Below, piece after piece: positions 28,974-38,572 of a DNA stretch of 64,000 bases (within the stretch, counting starts at the first letter, position 1; each line of letters begins with the position of its first letter). This DNA comes from Methylomonas sp. EFPC3. GTDB lineage: Bacteria; Pseudomonadota; Gammaproteobacteria; Methylococcales; Methylomonadaceae. The notes beneath the pieces are model-generated. The model ran no database searches. It was given only the letters and a program-made list of their open reading frames with translations, and was not told the DNA's origin. The stretch spans positions 3,778,372 through 3,842,371 of the forward strand of contig NZ_CP116398.1 of the NCBI RefSeq assembly GCF_029643245.1, read 5' to 3'. Both the position numbers and the translations under genes were made by a program.

Positions 28974-31900
28974 TTAATTACCCGCTGTTTCCAGCAGATA
29001 CGTCAACCACAACGACGAGAGTTTTTCCTGCACGGTATTTTGCCGCAAGCGGGCGTTCAAATTCGGAAAGTCCACGTAATCCAAGGCTTGGTCCTGGTTG
29101 TAGCAGGAGTACATGAAGCTTTCCTCGCCGGTTTCCGGATCGACATGCTTGCATAAGCATTGCGCGCAGACCCCTTTCATCATGCACTGCATGGGCGAGT
29201 TGATCGAGCCGACCGCTTCGTGGCCGGCCTTCAAATACGGTTTCAGCGCCGCGAAGCGGGCTGCCTTAACCGCTGCCATCATCCGGTCGGAGCCGATTAC
29301 GATCAGATGGTCCACGTCCTGCAATTTCAGCGTGGTCTCGCCCAGGTGGCCCTCGGCGTAGGCGACCATCGCTTCGACGATGTTGCCGACGAAGGTTTTA
29401 TCCTGCGGCCTTGTGACCGGGATGGCGTCGTTGCCGGGTATGTTGTCGACGGCCCAGACGATGACGTCGGAGGCTTCCTCGATTTCCGGTACCTTGAACA
29501 AGTCGATCCGGTTGCGGTAGCCGGCGAAATACAACACTTTGTTGCCGGCGGCGCGCATGGCTTTGCCGATCGAGAACAATACCGCGTTGCCCAAGCCGCC
29601 GCCCAACAGCAACACGGTCTTGCCGGTCGGGATTTCGGTCGGGGCGCCGGTGACGCCCATCAATACCAGCGGATCGCCGGGCTTCCAGGTCGCGCACAGG
29701 CGGCTGGAGCTGCCCATTTCCAATGCGATTAAGGATACCAGGCCTTTTTCCTTGTCAACCCAGGCGCCGGTCAATGCCAGGCCTTCGGCGGCGAGCGAAG
29801 TGCCTTCGATCACGGGGGCCAGCGATTCGTAATTTTGCACCCGGTAGAACTGGCCGGGTTCGAAATGTTTGGATGCCGCCGGGGCTTTGATCACGACCTC
29901 GATAATCGTTGGGGTCAGGCGGTTGACTTCGACGACGCGGGCGATGAACAACTCGTCCAATTTATCCTGCAAACCGTGCAGTTGCGCATCGCGTTGGCTT
30001 TGTTGGGCCGGATCGAGTGCAGCCAGTTCGTTGGCGAACAGCTTGACGATATAGGGGTAACCGTCTTTCGCGCTGGCCATCGCTTTAACCACGTTGCCGG
30101 CGTAAACCGGGTGGTTGTCGCCGTAGAAGGTGATGTAGCGGCCTTCGCTTTGGTAAGAGGTAAACGGCGCCGGTTTGCCGACCTTGACTTGAGCTTCGTC
30201 GGCCATCGGTGCCAGTTGAACTTTGCTGTCCAGCCAGTCAGGTTCGTGACGTTTGTAGAATTTGCCTTCCATTGCGAAGGTGCGCGGATGCTCGGACTGG
30301 TAGATCGTGTTCGGCGCAGTGCCGGCGGCAATGAACAGGCCGCGCAAGCTCACTTCGACTTCGTCGGTCTTCTTCCAACGGCCTTCCTGCTCGGTTAGTT
30401 TCTCGAAGCGAACGGCTTTTAAGTGGCCGTATTGGTCTTCGATCGCTTCCAGTGGGCTCATGCCTTCTGCCAAATAAATGCCTTCGGACAAGGCTTCGTG
30501 AATTTCTTCATGGTTTTGCCGGTAGGCTGGCGAGTCCTTGATGCCTTTGCGGTAGAACAGCGTGACGCCGCCCCATTGTTTCAGGAAAGGCAGGAAATTC
30601 GGCGTTTCGCCGGCTGCGGCAGCGCGCTCGCGTTCTTGTTCGATTACTCGGCCGTGGGCCAGGAATTCTTCCAGAATTTCCAGTTCCTCGGCGTCGTAAC
30701 GGCGGCGGACTTCGGCTTCGCCGTATTTCGCCACCAGTTTCTCGTAACGGTGCAGGATTTTGCTGACCTGACCGGGGTAATACGCCAGCAGTTCGGTTGC
30801 GGTATCGATCGCGGTCAAGCCGCCGCCGATCACGCCGGCCGGCAACCGCACTTGCAGATTGGCCAGCGAGGATTCCTTGGCGGCGCCGGTCAATTGCAAG
30901 CCCATCAAAAAGTCGGAGGCCTTGCGGATGCCGCGGGTCATGTTGTTTTTCAGGTCGATGATGGTCGGCTTGCCGGCGCCGCTGGCGATCGCAATATGGT
31001 CGAAACCCAGTTCCCAGGCTTCTTCAATCGTAATGGTGCCGCCGAAGCGAATGCCGCCATAGCATTTGAAAGCGTTGCGGCGCAGCAGGGTCAGGTAAAT
31101 CACTTTTAGGAAGTTTTTATCCCAGCGCACGGTAATGCCATATTCGGCGACGCCGCCGAAACCGAGCATGACCCGCTTGTCCAGGTCTTCGTACAAATCC
31201 TTGAAATCGATGATCGGCATGGGCGGATTGTTACGGTCGCCGGTCAAATGCAGCGGCAACGGCTCGATTTTCAATGCATCGATACCGACGACGCCGAAGC
31301 CTTCGTTCAACAGGTAATGTGCCAGGGTGTAACCGGCCGGGCCCATGCCGGCGACCAGCACGTTTTTGCCGTTATAGGGCAATGCCACAGAACGTTTGAC
31401 GTTGAGCGGGTTCCAGCGGGTCAGCAGACTGTAAATCTCGAAGCCCCAAGGCATGAACAGCACGTCGGTCAGCACGTTGGTTTCGATCTGCGGAATGTTG
31501 ACCGACTCGGTTTTTTGATAAATACAGCCGCGCATGCAGTCGTTGCAAATCCGGTGGCCGGTGCCGGGGCACATCGGATTGTCGATGATGATCATCGCCA
31601 GCGCGCCGATGTTGTCGCCTTGGCGTTTGACCACGTGCATTTCGGAAATCTTTTCTTCCAGCGGGCAGCCGGTCATCAGTGCGTTCAAATGGTTGGTTTT
31701 GAACGTGCCGTCTTTTTTGTTCTTGATGCCTTTCGAGCAGGAATCGTTGTCGCGGTCGTGGCAGTAAATGCAGTGGTCGACCTCGTACAAGGTCTGGCGC
31801 TGGTTGAAGCGCTTGTCGGTCAAAGCGAAACCGTCGCGGCGGCGATGGTGATGGTCGTCGCAAGCCCAAACGCCATAGCCATTTTGATCGACCGTTTCGT

Positions 31901-32573
31901 GGTCGACCAGATTTTCCAGGTTGGTTTTTGCCGGGACTTTAAAGCTCAACCATTTCGCGACCAGGCTTTGCAATTCCGGAACCTGCTTGGCAGCAAAGCT
32001 CCAGCGGCAAACCGTGTCGTAACCGGCCAGCGTTTCCGCACTGGCGTTTTCCTGTTGCGCTGCCCGCCACAGGTCGGCGCCGAGTTCGCTGACGGCCAGT
32101 TCCGGGTCGGTGTTGAACAAATCCTGTTTGCCGGCGGCGGCCAATAAAGCGTCCATTTCCGCGCGCAATGCGGCGATATCCCAGCCGTCGATGGTTTGTC
32201 CTTTGAACGATTTGGCCAGATTGCCGACAATCTCGGTGCGGTAGGTAAATACGCTGTCGAACTCGCCACGGATGTGGCTGATTTGCTTGTCGCGCACGTC
32301 TTGCACGTTGAACAGCTTGGCGACGAAGGTGCCGACCAGCGGCGCCGTTCTGACCAGTAACTCGGATATTTCTTCCGGCTTCATGCCGTCGCCGCCGCAG
32401 GCGCGGTAGGCGGCGATTTCGTCGAACAGAGCCGAGTCGTGATGCTTGACCGATTGGTCGAACACGGTCAGCAAATCGGCCAGGCGCTTGCTGTCGTAAA
32501 GGTCTTTGTATTCGAAGCCGGGGATGCCGAGTGTCAATTGGGTCAGTTCGCGAGTATTTAGCTGTTGGGTCAT
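28974..32573 (-). CDS. NfnAB-like fused iron-sulfur flavoprotein oxidoreductase
   Basis: A 1,199-residue chain. After about 260 unrecognised residues comes a GltD/NfnB-like part: cysteine motifs CIYC...C and CPGTGHRICNDCMRGC (about 268-345), FAD fold VAGMGPAGY (about 408) and NAD(P) fold GGGLTAIDTATE (about 583). The C-terminal 320 residues resemble PyrK/NfnA: HFEPGQFYRV, LLLGGGLGNAV (about 990) and a [2Fe-2S] set CMMKGVCAQCLC...C (about 1129-1158). NfnAB, two subunits in anaerobes, couples NADH, ferredoxin and NADPH by electron bifurcation. Here both are on one chain, and the reaction is not known. The ATG at 32573 is preferred over a TTG just upstream. Confidence 0.85.
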   Translation of the reverse strand: MTQQLNTRELTQLTLGIPGFEYKDLYDSKRLADLLTVFDQSVKHHDSALFDEIAAYRACGGDGMKPEEISELLVRTAPLVGTFVAKLFNVQDVRDKQISHIRGEFDSVFTYRTEIVGNLAKSFKGQTIDGWDIAALRAEMDALLAAAGKQDLFNTDPELAVSELGADLWRAAQQENASAETLAGYDTVCRWSFAAKQVPELQSLVAKWLSFKVPAKTNLENLVDHETVDQNGYGVWACDDHHHRRRDGFALTDKRFNQRQTLYEVDHCIYCHDRDNDSCSKGIKNKKDGTFKTNHLNALMTGCPLEEKISEMHVVKRQGDNIGALAMIIIDNPMCPGTGHRICNDCMRGCIYQKTESVNIPQIETNVLTDVLFMPWGFEIYSLLTRWNPLNVKRSVALPYNGKNVLVAGMGPAGYTLAHYLLNEGFGVVGIDALKIEPLPLHLTGDRNNPPMPIIDFKDLYEDLDKRVMLGFGGVAEYGITVRWDKNFLKVIYLTLLRRNAFKCYGGIRFGGTITIEEAWELGFDHIAIASGAGKPTIIDLKNNMTRGIRKASDFLMGLQLTGAAKESSLANLQVRLPAGVIGGGLTAIDTATELLAYYPGQVSKILHRYEKLVAKYGEAEVRRRYDAEELEILEEFLAHGRVIEQERERAAAAGETPNFLPFLKQWGGVTLFYRKGIKDSPAYRQNHEEIHEALSEGIYLAEGMSPLEAIEDQYGHLKAVRFEKLTEQEGRWKKTDEVEVSLRGLFIAAGTAPNTIYQSEHPRTFAMEGKFYKRHEPDWLDSKVQLAPMADEAQVKVGKPAPFTSYQSEGRYITFYGDNHPVYAGNVVKAMASAKDGYPYIVKLFANELAALDPAQQSQRDAQLHGLQDKLDELFIARVVEVNRLTPTIIEVVIKAPAASKHFEPGQFYRVQNYESLAPVIEGTSLAAEGLALTGAWVDKEKGLVSLIALEMGSSSRLCATWKPGDPLVLMGVTGAPTEIPTGKTVLLLGGGLGNAVLFSIGKAMRAAGNKVLYFAGYRNRIDLFKVPEIEEASDVIVWAVDNIPGNDAIPVTRPQDKTFVGNIVEAMVAYAEGHLGETTLKLQDVDHLIVIGSDRMMAAVKAARFAALKPYLKAGHEAVGSINSPMQCMMKGVCAQCLCKHVDPETGEESFMYSCYNQDQALDYVDFPNLNARLRQNTVQEKLSSLWLTYLLETAGN

Positions 32574-32627
32574 CAAGTTATTCCGGATATGTACGCTTGA
32601 AGTTGGAAATCAGAATTTGGCGGCCGA

Positions 32628-33557
32628 TTAAGGCAGGTCGTCGACGACGTTGTCCTTGGCCGGCGGCATCAAGTCTTCGCGGGTCAGGCCGAGGCTCAAC
32701 GCCAGCGAGCTGGCGATATAAATCGACGAATAAGTGCCCTTGACCACGCCGATCAGCATCGCGATGGCAAAGCCGTGGATGGTTTTGCCGCCCAGAAACG
32801 CCAGCGCCAGCAAGGTCAGGAATACGGTCAAAGAGGTCAGGATGGTCCGGCTCAGCGTATCGTTCAGCGCAGTGTTGACGATGTCGTGGATCGAATCTTT
32901 GATCCGGCTGGTGCGGACGGTTTCCCGGATCCGGTCGTAGACGACGATGGTATCGTTGATTGAGTAGCCGATCAGGGCCAGAATCGCCGACAGCACGGTC
33001 ATGTCGAATTCCCAGCCGAATACCGAGAAAAAGCCCATCGTGATGATGGTGTCGTGGAACAGCGCGGCGATCGCGCTCAACGACAGTTTCCACTCGAAGC
33101 GGATGCTGACGTAGACCATGATGCCGATAAAGGCGAACAGCAGCGCCAAACCGCCGTCGTTGATCAGGTCTTCGCCGACCTGCGGACCGACGAACTCGAC
33201 GCGGCGCAATTCGCCGGGCTGGGCTTGGCTGCTATTGGCGACTTTCAGGACTTTTTCGCTAAGTTCCTTTTGGCTGATGCTTTCCACCGGTTTCAGCCGG
33301 ATCAGTACGTCCGCCGCACTGCCGAAATGCTGCAGATTGGCGTCGGCAAAGCCTTCCTGCTCCAGCGTGGCGCGCATTTTGTCCAGATCCGCGGCTTGGT
33401 TGTAATGCATTTCGTAGACGCTGCCGCCGGTGAAATCGATGCCCAGATCCAGGCCCTTGGCGAAAAACGAAATGATCGAAATCAGTAGCAGGCTGCCGGA
33501 AAAGAAAAAGGCTATTTTTCTTTTGCTGAGAAAGTCGATGTGTCGCGCGGAAGTCAT
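32628..33557 (-). CDS. secF: Protein-export membrane protein SecF
   Basis: SecF pairs with SecD to pull exported proteins out of the Sec channel using the proton gradient. The 309-residue protein has six membrane helices, the N-terminal signature GLDLGIDFTGGSV, a periplasmic P1 domain (about 40-130), and GYSINDTIVVYDRIRE. The usual upstream secD and yajC are absent: trkH lies 102 bases upstream and the large oxidoreductase downstream. Confidence 0.95.
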   Translation of the reverse strand: MTSARHIDFLSKRKIAFFFSGSLLLISIISFFAKGLDLGIDFTGGSVYEMHYNQAADLDKMRATLEQEGFADANLQHFGSAADVLIRLKPVESISQKELSEKVLKVANSSQAQPGELRRVEFVGPQVGEDLINDGGLALLFAFIGIMVYVSIRFEWKLSLSAIAALFHDTIITMGFFSVFGWEFDMTVLSAILALIGYSINDTIVVYDRIRETVRTSRIKDSIHDIVNTALNDTLSRTILTSLTVFLTLLALAFLGGKTIHGFAIAMLIGVVKGTYSSIYIASSLALSLGLTREDLMPPAKDNVVDDLP

Positions 33558-33658
33558 GTCGAATGTTCCTGATTTTAGAATTGATGGGTTTTTGCCGGCG
33601 GCCGGAATCGCTTGGGCGCAGTTAGTGGGGCCGAAGCGGAATTAGTCGGCGAATTGTA

Positions 33659-35116
33659 CTATTTTCTCCAGAACGTGGGTGTAAAAAGCACGATCAGCGT
33701 GAATACTTCCAGTCGTCCCAGCAGCATCGCGATCGAACAAATCCAGGTTTGAAAATCGCTGAGTACGCCGTAATTTTGGGCCGGGCCGATCACGTTCAAA
33801 CCCGGTCCGGCGTTGTTGATGCAGGCAATGATGCCGCTAAGCGCCGAAATCGGGTCCAGCCCGGAAAAGATCAGCGAAAAGGTCAGTACCACGATCGAGA
33901 TGAAGTACAAAAAGATGAACGCCAAAACCGCGAAAATGATCTTGTTCGCAATCGGGGTATCGCCGATCCGAATCGGATTAACCGCCCGCGGATGCAGGAT
34001 GCTGAACATTTCCCGGCCGGCCTGCTTCCAGAGTAGCAATGTGCGGAACATTTTGATGCCGCCGCCGGTAGAGCCGGTGCAGGCGGTGATGCAACTCAGA
34101 TACAACATCCACCACGGCACGAACGGCGGCCAGCGGTCGTAGTCTGCGCTCATGAAGCCGCAGTCGGTCGCAATCGAGACCAGATTGAACGCGACATGGC
34201 GCAGGCTTTCGAACATGTCCGGATAAGTACCGAAATGCCACAAGTAGCCGGCGCACAGCAGAATGCTGCCGGAGACCACGCCCAGCATCGGAATCGCTTC
34301 CGGATCGAGCAGGTAAGGTTTCAGGCTGAATTGGTGTATGACTGTGTAATGCGTGGCGAAATTGATGGCTGAAATCAGCATAAACACGATCAACACAAAT
34401 TCGATCGCCGGGGAATCGTAATAACTGATGCTGGCGTCGTGGGTCGAGAATCCCCCCAGGCCCAGTGTCGAGAACGCGTGGCAGAGCGAATCGAACCAGC
34501 CCATGCCGGCCAGTTTCAGGCTCAACGTGCATAACACCGTGGCGCCGGCATACACCAGCCACAGCAAACGGGCGGTTTCGGTGATGCGCGGCGTGATTTT
34601 GCTGTCCTTGACCGGGCCGGCGATTTCGGCCTTGTACAACTGCATGCCCCCAACGCCCAGCAGCGGCAGAATCGCCACGGCCAACACGATGATGCCCAGG
34701 CCGCCGATCCAGTTCAATTCATGCCGCCACAGGTTCAATGACGGCGCCAACTGATCCAGACCCACCAGCACGGTGGCGCCGGTCGTGGTGAAGCCGGAGA
34801 CGCATTCGAAAAATGCATCGGTAAACGACAATCCGGGAATGCCCCAGATCAACGGCAAGGTTGCCGCCGAAGACATCAAAATCCAGAACGAAGCCACCAG
34901 CAGATAGCCGTCGCGGGTTTTGACGTCGCCGCGAAAGCGCATGGTCAGGCCCGAGAGCAGGCTGCCGACGCCAATATTCAAAGACATGCCGTTGACGAAA
35001 TGTTCGGCCATGCCGTCGTCGAAATATAAAGACGTCGCAATCGGCAAGATATAAGTCAAACCGAATACCATCAGAATCAGGCCGAGCACAAAGCCAAGGG
35101 TGCAAAAACGTCGCAT
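33659..35116 (-). CDS. trkH: Potassium uptake protein TrkH
   Basis: TrkH forms the potassium channel of the Trk system. The 485-residue protein has four filter-type repeats: FTTTGATVL, STLGLGGFSTHD, ATDCGFMSAD and NNAGPGLN, each at the tip of a pore loop. The start is set at the ATG at 35116 (MRRFCTLGFVLG), which gives the family length; upstream in-frame sequence to 35389 has no membrane-protein character. The partner trkA is not in the window. Confidence 0.93.
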   Translation of the reverse strand: MRRFCTLGFVLGLILMVFGLTYILPIATSLYFDDGMAEHFVNGMSLNIGVGSLLSGLTMRFRGDVKTRDGYLLVASFWILMSSAATLPLIWGIPGLSFTDAFFECVSGFTTTGATVLVGLDQLAPSLNLWRHELNWIGGLGIIVLAVAILPLLGVGGMQLYKAEIAGPVKDSKITPRITETARLLWLVYAGATVLCTLSLKLAGMGWFDSLCHAFSTLGLGGFSTHDASISYYDSPAIEFVLIVFMLISAINFATHYTVIHQFSLKPYLLDPEAIPMLGVVSGSILLCAGYLWHFGTYPDMFESLRHVAFNLVSIATDCGFMSADYDRWPPFVPWWMLYLSCITACTGSTGGGIKMFRTLLLWKQAGREMFSILHPRAVNPIRIGDTPIANKIIFAVLAFIFLYFISIVVLTFSLIFSGLDPISALSGIIACINNAGPGLNVIGPAQNYGVLSDFQTWICSIAMLLGRLEVFTLIVLFTPTFWRK

Positions 35117-35405
35117 GTTTGTCGTCTGAATCGATCCGAGAGGAGGGTTGCCGTAAAGGGAACGCGCGGGCCGGGAGCTCAGGGCCTGCCGCCAGGTGAG
35201 TCGGGCGCGCCGCAGCCGGCAATTGTAACAAACAATCCGGAATTTGGCCTTGTCACAAAACCTTAAACAAAGCGTCATCCGCTTGTCACAAAGCGCCCCT
35301 AATCTGGCCGTGCAGTCAAGGATTGTTGAAGGTAAGGAAAATCCAAGATTTTGAGTTTGCGCGACAGTCGCGGCCGACGCGCGCAACAAACGGGAGGGCT
35401 AAGCC
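35117..35405. other. trkH / PAP2 divergent intergenic region
   Basis: These 289 bases hold the divergent promoters of trkH and the PAP2 gene. The minus-strand frame is open but encodes a Cys/Arg-rich stretch with no homology I recognise. GGGAGG at 35390-35395 lies 11 bases before the PAP2 start. Confidence 0.4.
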
Positions 35406-35930
35406 ATGAAGCTAATTTATTCCATCCACAAATACGACGTGACGATGTTCACCTGGGTTAACGGCGTGGCGATTCGGGCCAGTCTAATGCCGGCTTGCCG
35501 GGGTATTTCCCGTACCGCCGACGGCTTGCTGTATGTGCTGGCGGCCGCTTGGCTGTATTGGGATCGCGGCGGCCAGGACGGGTTGTTGCAAGCCATGGTT
35601 TTGGCGTTTTTGATCGAAAGACCGGTGTATTTCGCGCTGAAGAAAGGTTTCAAACGTAACCGTCCGCAGCAAGCGCTGAGCAATTTTACTAGTGCGATCA
35701 AGCCGGCCGACCAGTTCAGCTTTCCGTCCGGCCACACTTCGGCGGCGTTCATGGTGGCAACCCTGTTCGGCTATTGCCTGCCGGCGTTGGCGACGGTTTT
35801 GTATTGCTGGGCGGCGGCGGTCGGCTTTTCCAGAGTCGTGCTGGGGGTGCATTTTCCGACCGACACGCTGATGGGGATGGTGCTGGGTGTCGGCATCGCA
35901 ATTTTTAGTCTCAACTACGTTCTATCATGA
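35406..35930 (+). CDS. PAP2-family membrane phosphatase
   Basis: The 174-residue protein has about five membrane helices and all three PAP2 motifs: KKGFKRNRP, PSGH and SRVVLGVHFPTD, carrying the catalytic histidines. Such enzymes dephosphorylate lipid phosphates such as undecaprenyl pyrophosphate or phosphatidate. It overlaps the next gene, a glycosyltransferase, by 4 bases, which suggests a joint role in making or recycling a lipid-linked sugar (inference). Confidence 0.88.
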   Translation: MKLIYSIHKYDVTMFTWVNGVAIRASLMPACRGISRTADGLLYVLAAAWLYWDRGGQDGLLQAMVLAFLIERPVYFALKKGFKRNRPQQALSNFTSAIKPADQFSFPSGHTSAAFMVATLFGYCLPALATVLYCWAAAVGFSRVVLGVHFPTDTLMGMVLGVGIAIFSLNYVLS

Positions 35931-36967
35931 AAATTTTTTACGGTGTGCAGGGCACGGGTAACGGCCACATTACCCGGGCGCGGGTAATGGCGAAGGAATT
36001 ATACGCGGCCGGTTGCGAAGTGGACTTTCAGTTCAGCGGTCGCCCGGCGGACAAGTATTTCGACATGGAGGTCTTTAACGGTTACCAAGTCAAAACCGGG
36101 TTGACCTTCAACACCCACAAAGGTCAGGTCAGCTACTTTAAAACCGCATTGGAGGCCAGTCCGATCCGGTTCGTGCGGGATATCGGCAGCCTGGACTTGA
36201 GCGCTTATGATCTGGTGATCAGTGATTTCGAACCGGTCACGGCCTGGGCCGCGAAACGGCAGCAGAAACAAGTGTTAGGCATCGGTCATCAATATGCATT
36301 CGGTCACAAGATTCCGCGTGCCGGCGGCGATCCGATCGCCGAGCGGGTCATGAAATATTTCGCGCCGGCCGATATTGGTATCGGCCTGCATTGGCATCAT
36401 TTCGGCCAGCCGATTCTGCCGCCAATCATCGAGACGCCGGAGTTGCCGCCGCAGGTTCAGGTCAACAAAATCGTGGTGTATCTGCCGTTCGAAGACGGCG
36501 AGGAAGTGGTCAGATTGTTGTGTCCGTTCGAAAATTTCGAGTTCCACGTCTATTCGCCGCAACCGGTGGCGTCCAAATACTCGCACGTGCAATGCAAACC
36601 GCTGTCGCGCGACGGCTTTCAGCGTGACTTGTACGATTGTGCCGGTATTATCAGCAACGCCGGTTTCGAACTGGCCAGCGAGTCATTGCAGTTGGGCAAG
36701 AAAATTCTGGTCAAGCCGTTACACGCGCAGATGGAACAAATCTCCAATGCCGAGGCACTGAAACAACTGGGTTACGGCCACACCATGTTCGACCTGGATC
36801 CGCAAGCGATTGAGGATTGGCTGCACAACCCGCATAGCGTGCGGGTGACTTACCCCAACGTGGCCAAGAGCATCGTGCAATGGATCACCTGCGGCATGCC
36901 GCAGATCGATACCGAGTTCGTCGAGCGGGTCTGGGAATCGGTTGAAGTATTACAGATCAAGCATTAG
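35927..36967 (+). CDS. GT-B glycosyltransferase-like protein (MJ1255 type)
   Basis: The 346-residue protein begins YGVQGTGNGHITRARVMAKE and has a C-terminal donor-binding segment SNAGFELASESLQLGKKILV, the arrangement of GT-B enzymes of the MJ1255/MurG-like group. Conserved proteins of this type are often labelled hypothetical. Donor and acceptor are unknown. Its ATG overlaps the PAP2 gene (ATGA), so the pair is translationally coupled. Confidence 0.8.
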   Translation: MKIFYGVQGTGNGHITRARVMAKELYAAGCEVDFQFSGRPADKYFDMEVFNGYQVKTGLTFNTHKGQVSYFKTALEASPIRFVRDIGSLDLSAYDLVISDFEPVTAWAAKRQQKQVLGIGHQYAFGHKIPRAGGDPIAERVMKYFAPADIGIGLHWHHFGQPILPPIIETPELPPQVQVNKIVVYLPFEDGEEVVRLLCPFENFEFHVYSPQPVASKYSHVQCKPLSRDGFQRDLYDCAGIISNAGFELASESLQLGKKILVKPLHAQMEQISNAEALKQLGYGHTMFDLDPQAIEDWLHNPHSVRVTYPNVAKSIVQWITCGMPQIDTEFVERVWESVEVLQIKH

Positions 36968-36982
36968 GTCGGCGCTCGGCCG

Positions 36983-38005
36983 CTAATCGTTATCCTCTTC
37001 CGGAATCTGCGCTTTCAGCATTTGCGACAACAGCGTTTGCGCGCCGCTGGTGACGATTTCTTCGCCCGGATGTAAACCTTCGGCGACGAAATAATGTCCG
37101 CCGTTGACGGAATAGGTGGCCAGTGGCCGGCGGTTGAAATGGGTCGCATCGGTTTTGACGAATACCCAGGCTTGACCCGTGTGCCAAACCACTGCCGATT
37201 GCGGCAGGTCTACGCCGGTTTCGCCGGCCGGACCGCTGGGCAACCAGGCCGTGACGTGGGTGCCCAACGGCCAGCGGCATTGGCCGCACTTGAAAAAATA
37301 GCGCTGACCCAGCGTAACCGGATCGGCTAACGGCGCGGCCGAGACCAGCTCGGCACTGAGCGCGGACTGGCGTTGTCCGGCCGGATCGACTTGAATCCGG
37401 ACCACGCCGGGTTCCAGACGGCTGCCGGCCGGCAGTGTGATTTGCAGCAGTTGCGCCCGGTGTTCGAGCAGTTCGGCGGCGACTTTGTGCTGCGGGTGGG
37501 TGAACCACTCGGTCAGTGTGTCGCCCCAAGTCAAACGACTGTTGGCGGCGATTAGTTGCTGTTGGTAACTGTTGGCGGTCAGATTGGCTTGGTCGGCATC
37601 GCGTATCGCCTGCTGCTCCTGCAGGCGGCGAGTGGAAACGATGTCCTGGCGGTGCAGGTCGCGGGTGCGGTTTAAATTGTGTTCGGCTTCGCTGAAGCGG
37701 GAACGGGCTCCGGCCTGCTGGGCGCTCGCCGCCAGAAATTGCTGGCGCACCGCCAATAACGGTTCCGGGTTCAACACGGTGCCGTAGGCGGTGGATTCGG
37801 GTTGTCGGCGTACCGCCTGCAACGGTTGGCTGCGAATACCGGCCAGGTTTTGGGCGGTCGCATCCAGGGTCAGCGTTTCCGCCTGTACCGAGACTGTCGC
37901 CGGGGCTGTGGCGGGAGCTGCCGGCGCATCGTCGTCATCGCTCGCGGCGGCGGCCAATATGGAAAAACAGCCTAATAAGCCGGCCAGGGCATAAGCGCTA
38001 AGCAT
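36983..38005 (-). CDS. Periplasmic efflux adaptor (HlyD/RND type) without a pump gene
   Basis: The 340-residue protein has a signal peptide (about 1-21), an acidic Ala/Pro linker, a helical hairpin region (about 75-150) and a C-terminal beta domain ending GLHPGEEIVTSGAQTLLSQM, as in membrane-fusion proteins of metal or drug efflux pumps. It also has a CGQC pair near residue 235, unusual for the family. No RND or ABC pump or outer-membrane channel is adjacent, so the partner is unknown. Confidence 0.78.
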   Translation of the reverse strand: MLSAYALAGLLGCFSILAAAASDDDDAPAAPATAPATVSVQAETLTLDATAQNLAGIRSQPLQAVRRQPESTAYGTVLNPEPLLAVRQQFLAASAQQAGARSRFSEAEHNLNRTRDLHRQDIVSTRRLQEQQAIRDADQANLTANSYQQQLIAANSRLTWGDTLTEWFTHPQHKVAAELLEHRAQLLQITLPAGSRLEPGVVRIQVDPAGQRQSALSAELVSAAPLADPVTLGQRYFFKCGQCRWPLGTHVTAWLPSGPAGETGVDLPQSAVVWHTGQAWVFVKTDATHFNRRPLATYSVNGGHYFVAEGLHPGEEIVTSGAQTLLSQMLKAQIPEEDND

Positions 38006-38179
38006 GAACTCGGTCGAAGGGTTGGGTGAACAAATCCGGCCGTCGGCGTTGGCTGCCGGCCGGGAGCGGAGTCGGCGCAGATTATAAAGTTCGCGGCGGC
38101 GGGGCCGACATTTTTTTGTTGTGTTAAAAAATTAGCCGGTTATGCTGTTTCGGATTGATTACGGCTAGAGGGACACCCC

Positions 38180-38563
38180 ATGACAGAAGCACCAGAAAAT
38201 TTGAAATACGCGCAAACCCACGAATGGGCCAAGTTGGAAGACGACAGCATTGTGCGTGTCGGTATTACCGATTTTGCCCAGTCCGAATTGGGCGATATCG
38301 TCTTCATCGGTTTGCCGGAGGTCGGTCGCGTGGTCAAAGCGCAAGAGCAATTGGCTGTGGTCGAGTCGGTCAAGACCGCATCCGATTTGTTCAGCCCGGT
38401 CGGCGGCAGTGTCGTCGCGGTCAACGAGGCGGTGCAGGACGCACCGGAACTGGTCAATGAAAATGCATACCAAACCTGGCTGTTTTGCATCCGGGCCGAC
38501 GATCCTGCCGAACTGGACCAGTTGTTGGACGCGCAGGGTTACCAAGATTTTATAGAGGCATAA
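38180..38563 (+). CDS. gcvH: Glycine cleavage system H protein
   Basis: GcvH carries the methylamine intermediate of glycine cleavage on a lipoyl arm. The lipoylated lysine is in VESVKTASD (about residue 63), with the flanking GDIVFIGLPEVG and FSPVGGSVVAVNE. The 127-residue length is typical. The gcvT and gcvP genes are not adjacent. The start lies 10 bases after AGAGGG. Confidence 0.95.
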   Translation: MTEAPENLKYAQTHEWAKLEDDSIVRVGITDFAQSELGDIVFIGLPEVGRVVKAQEQLAVVESVKTASDLFSPVGGSVVAVNEAVQDAPELVNENAYQTWLFCIRADDPAELDQLLDAQGYQDFIEA

Positions 38564-38572
38564 GAACCACCG

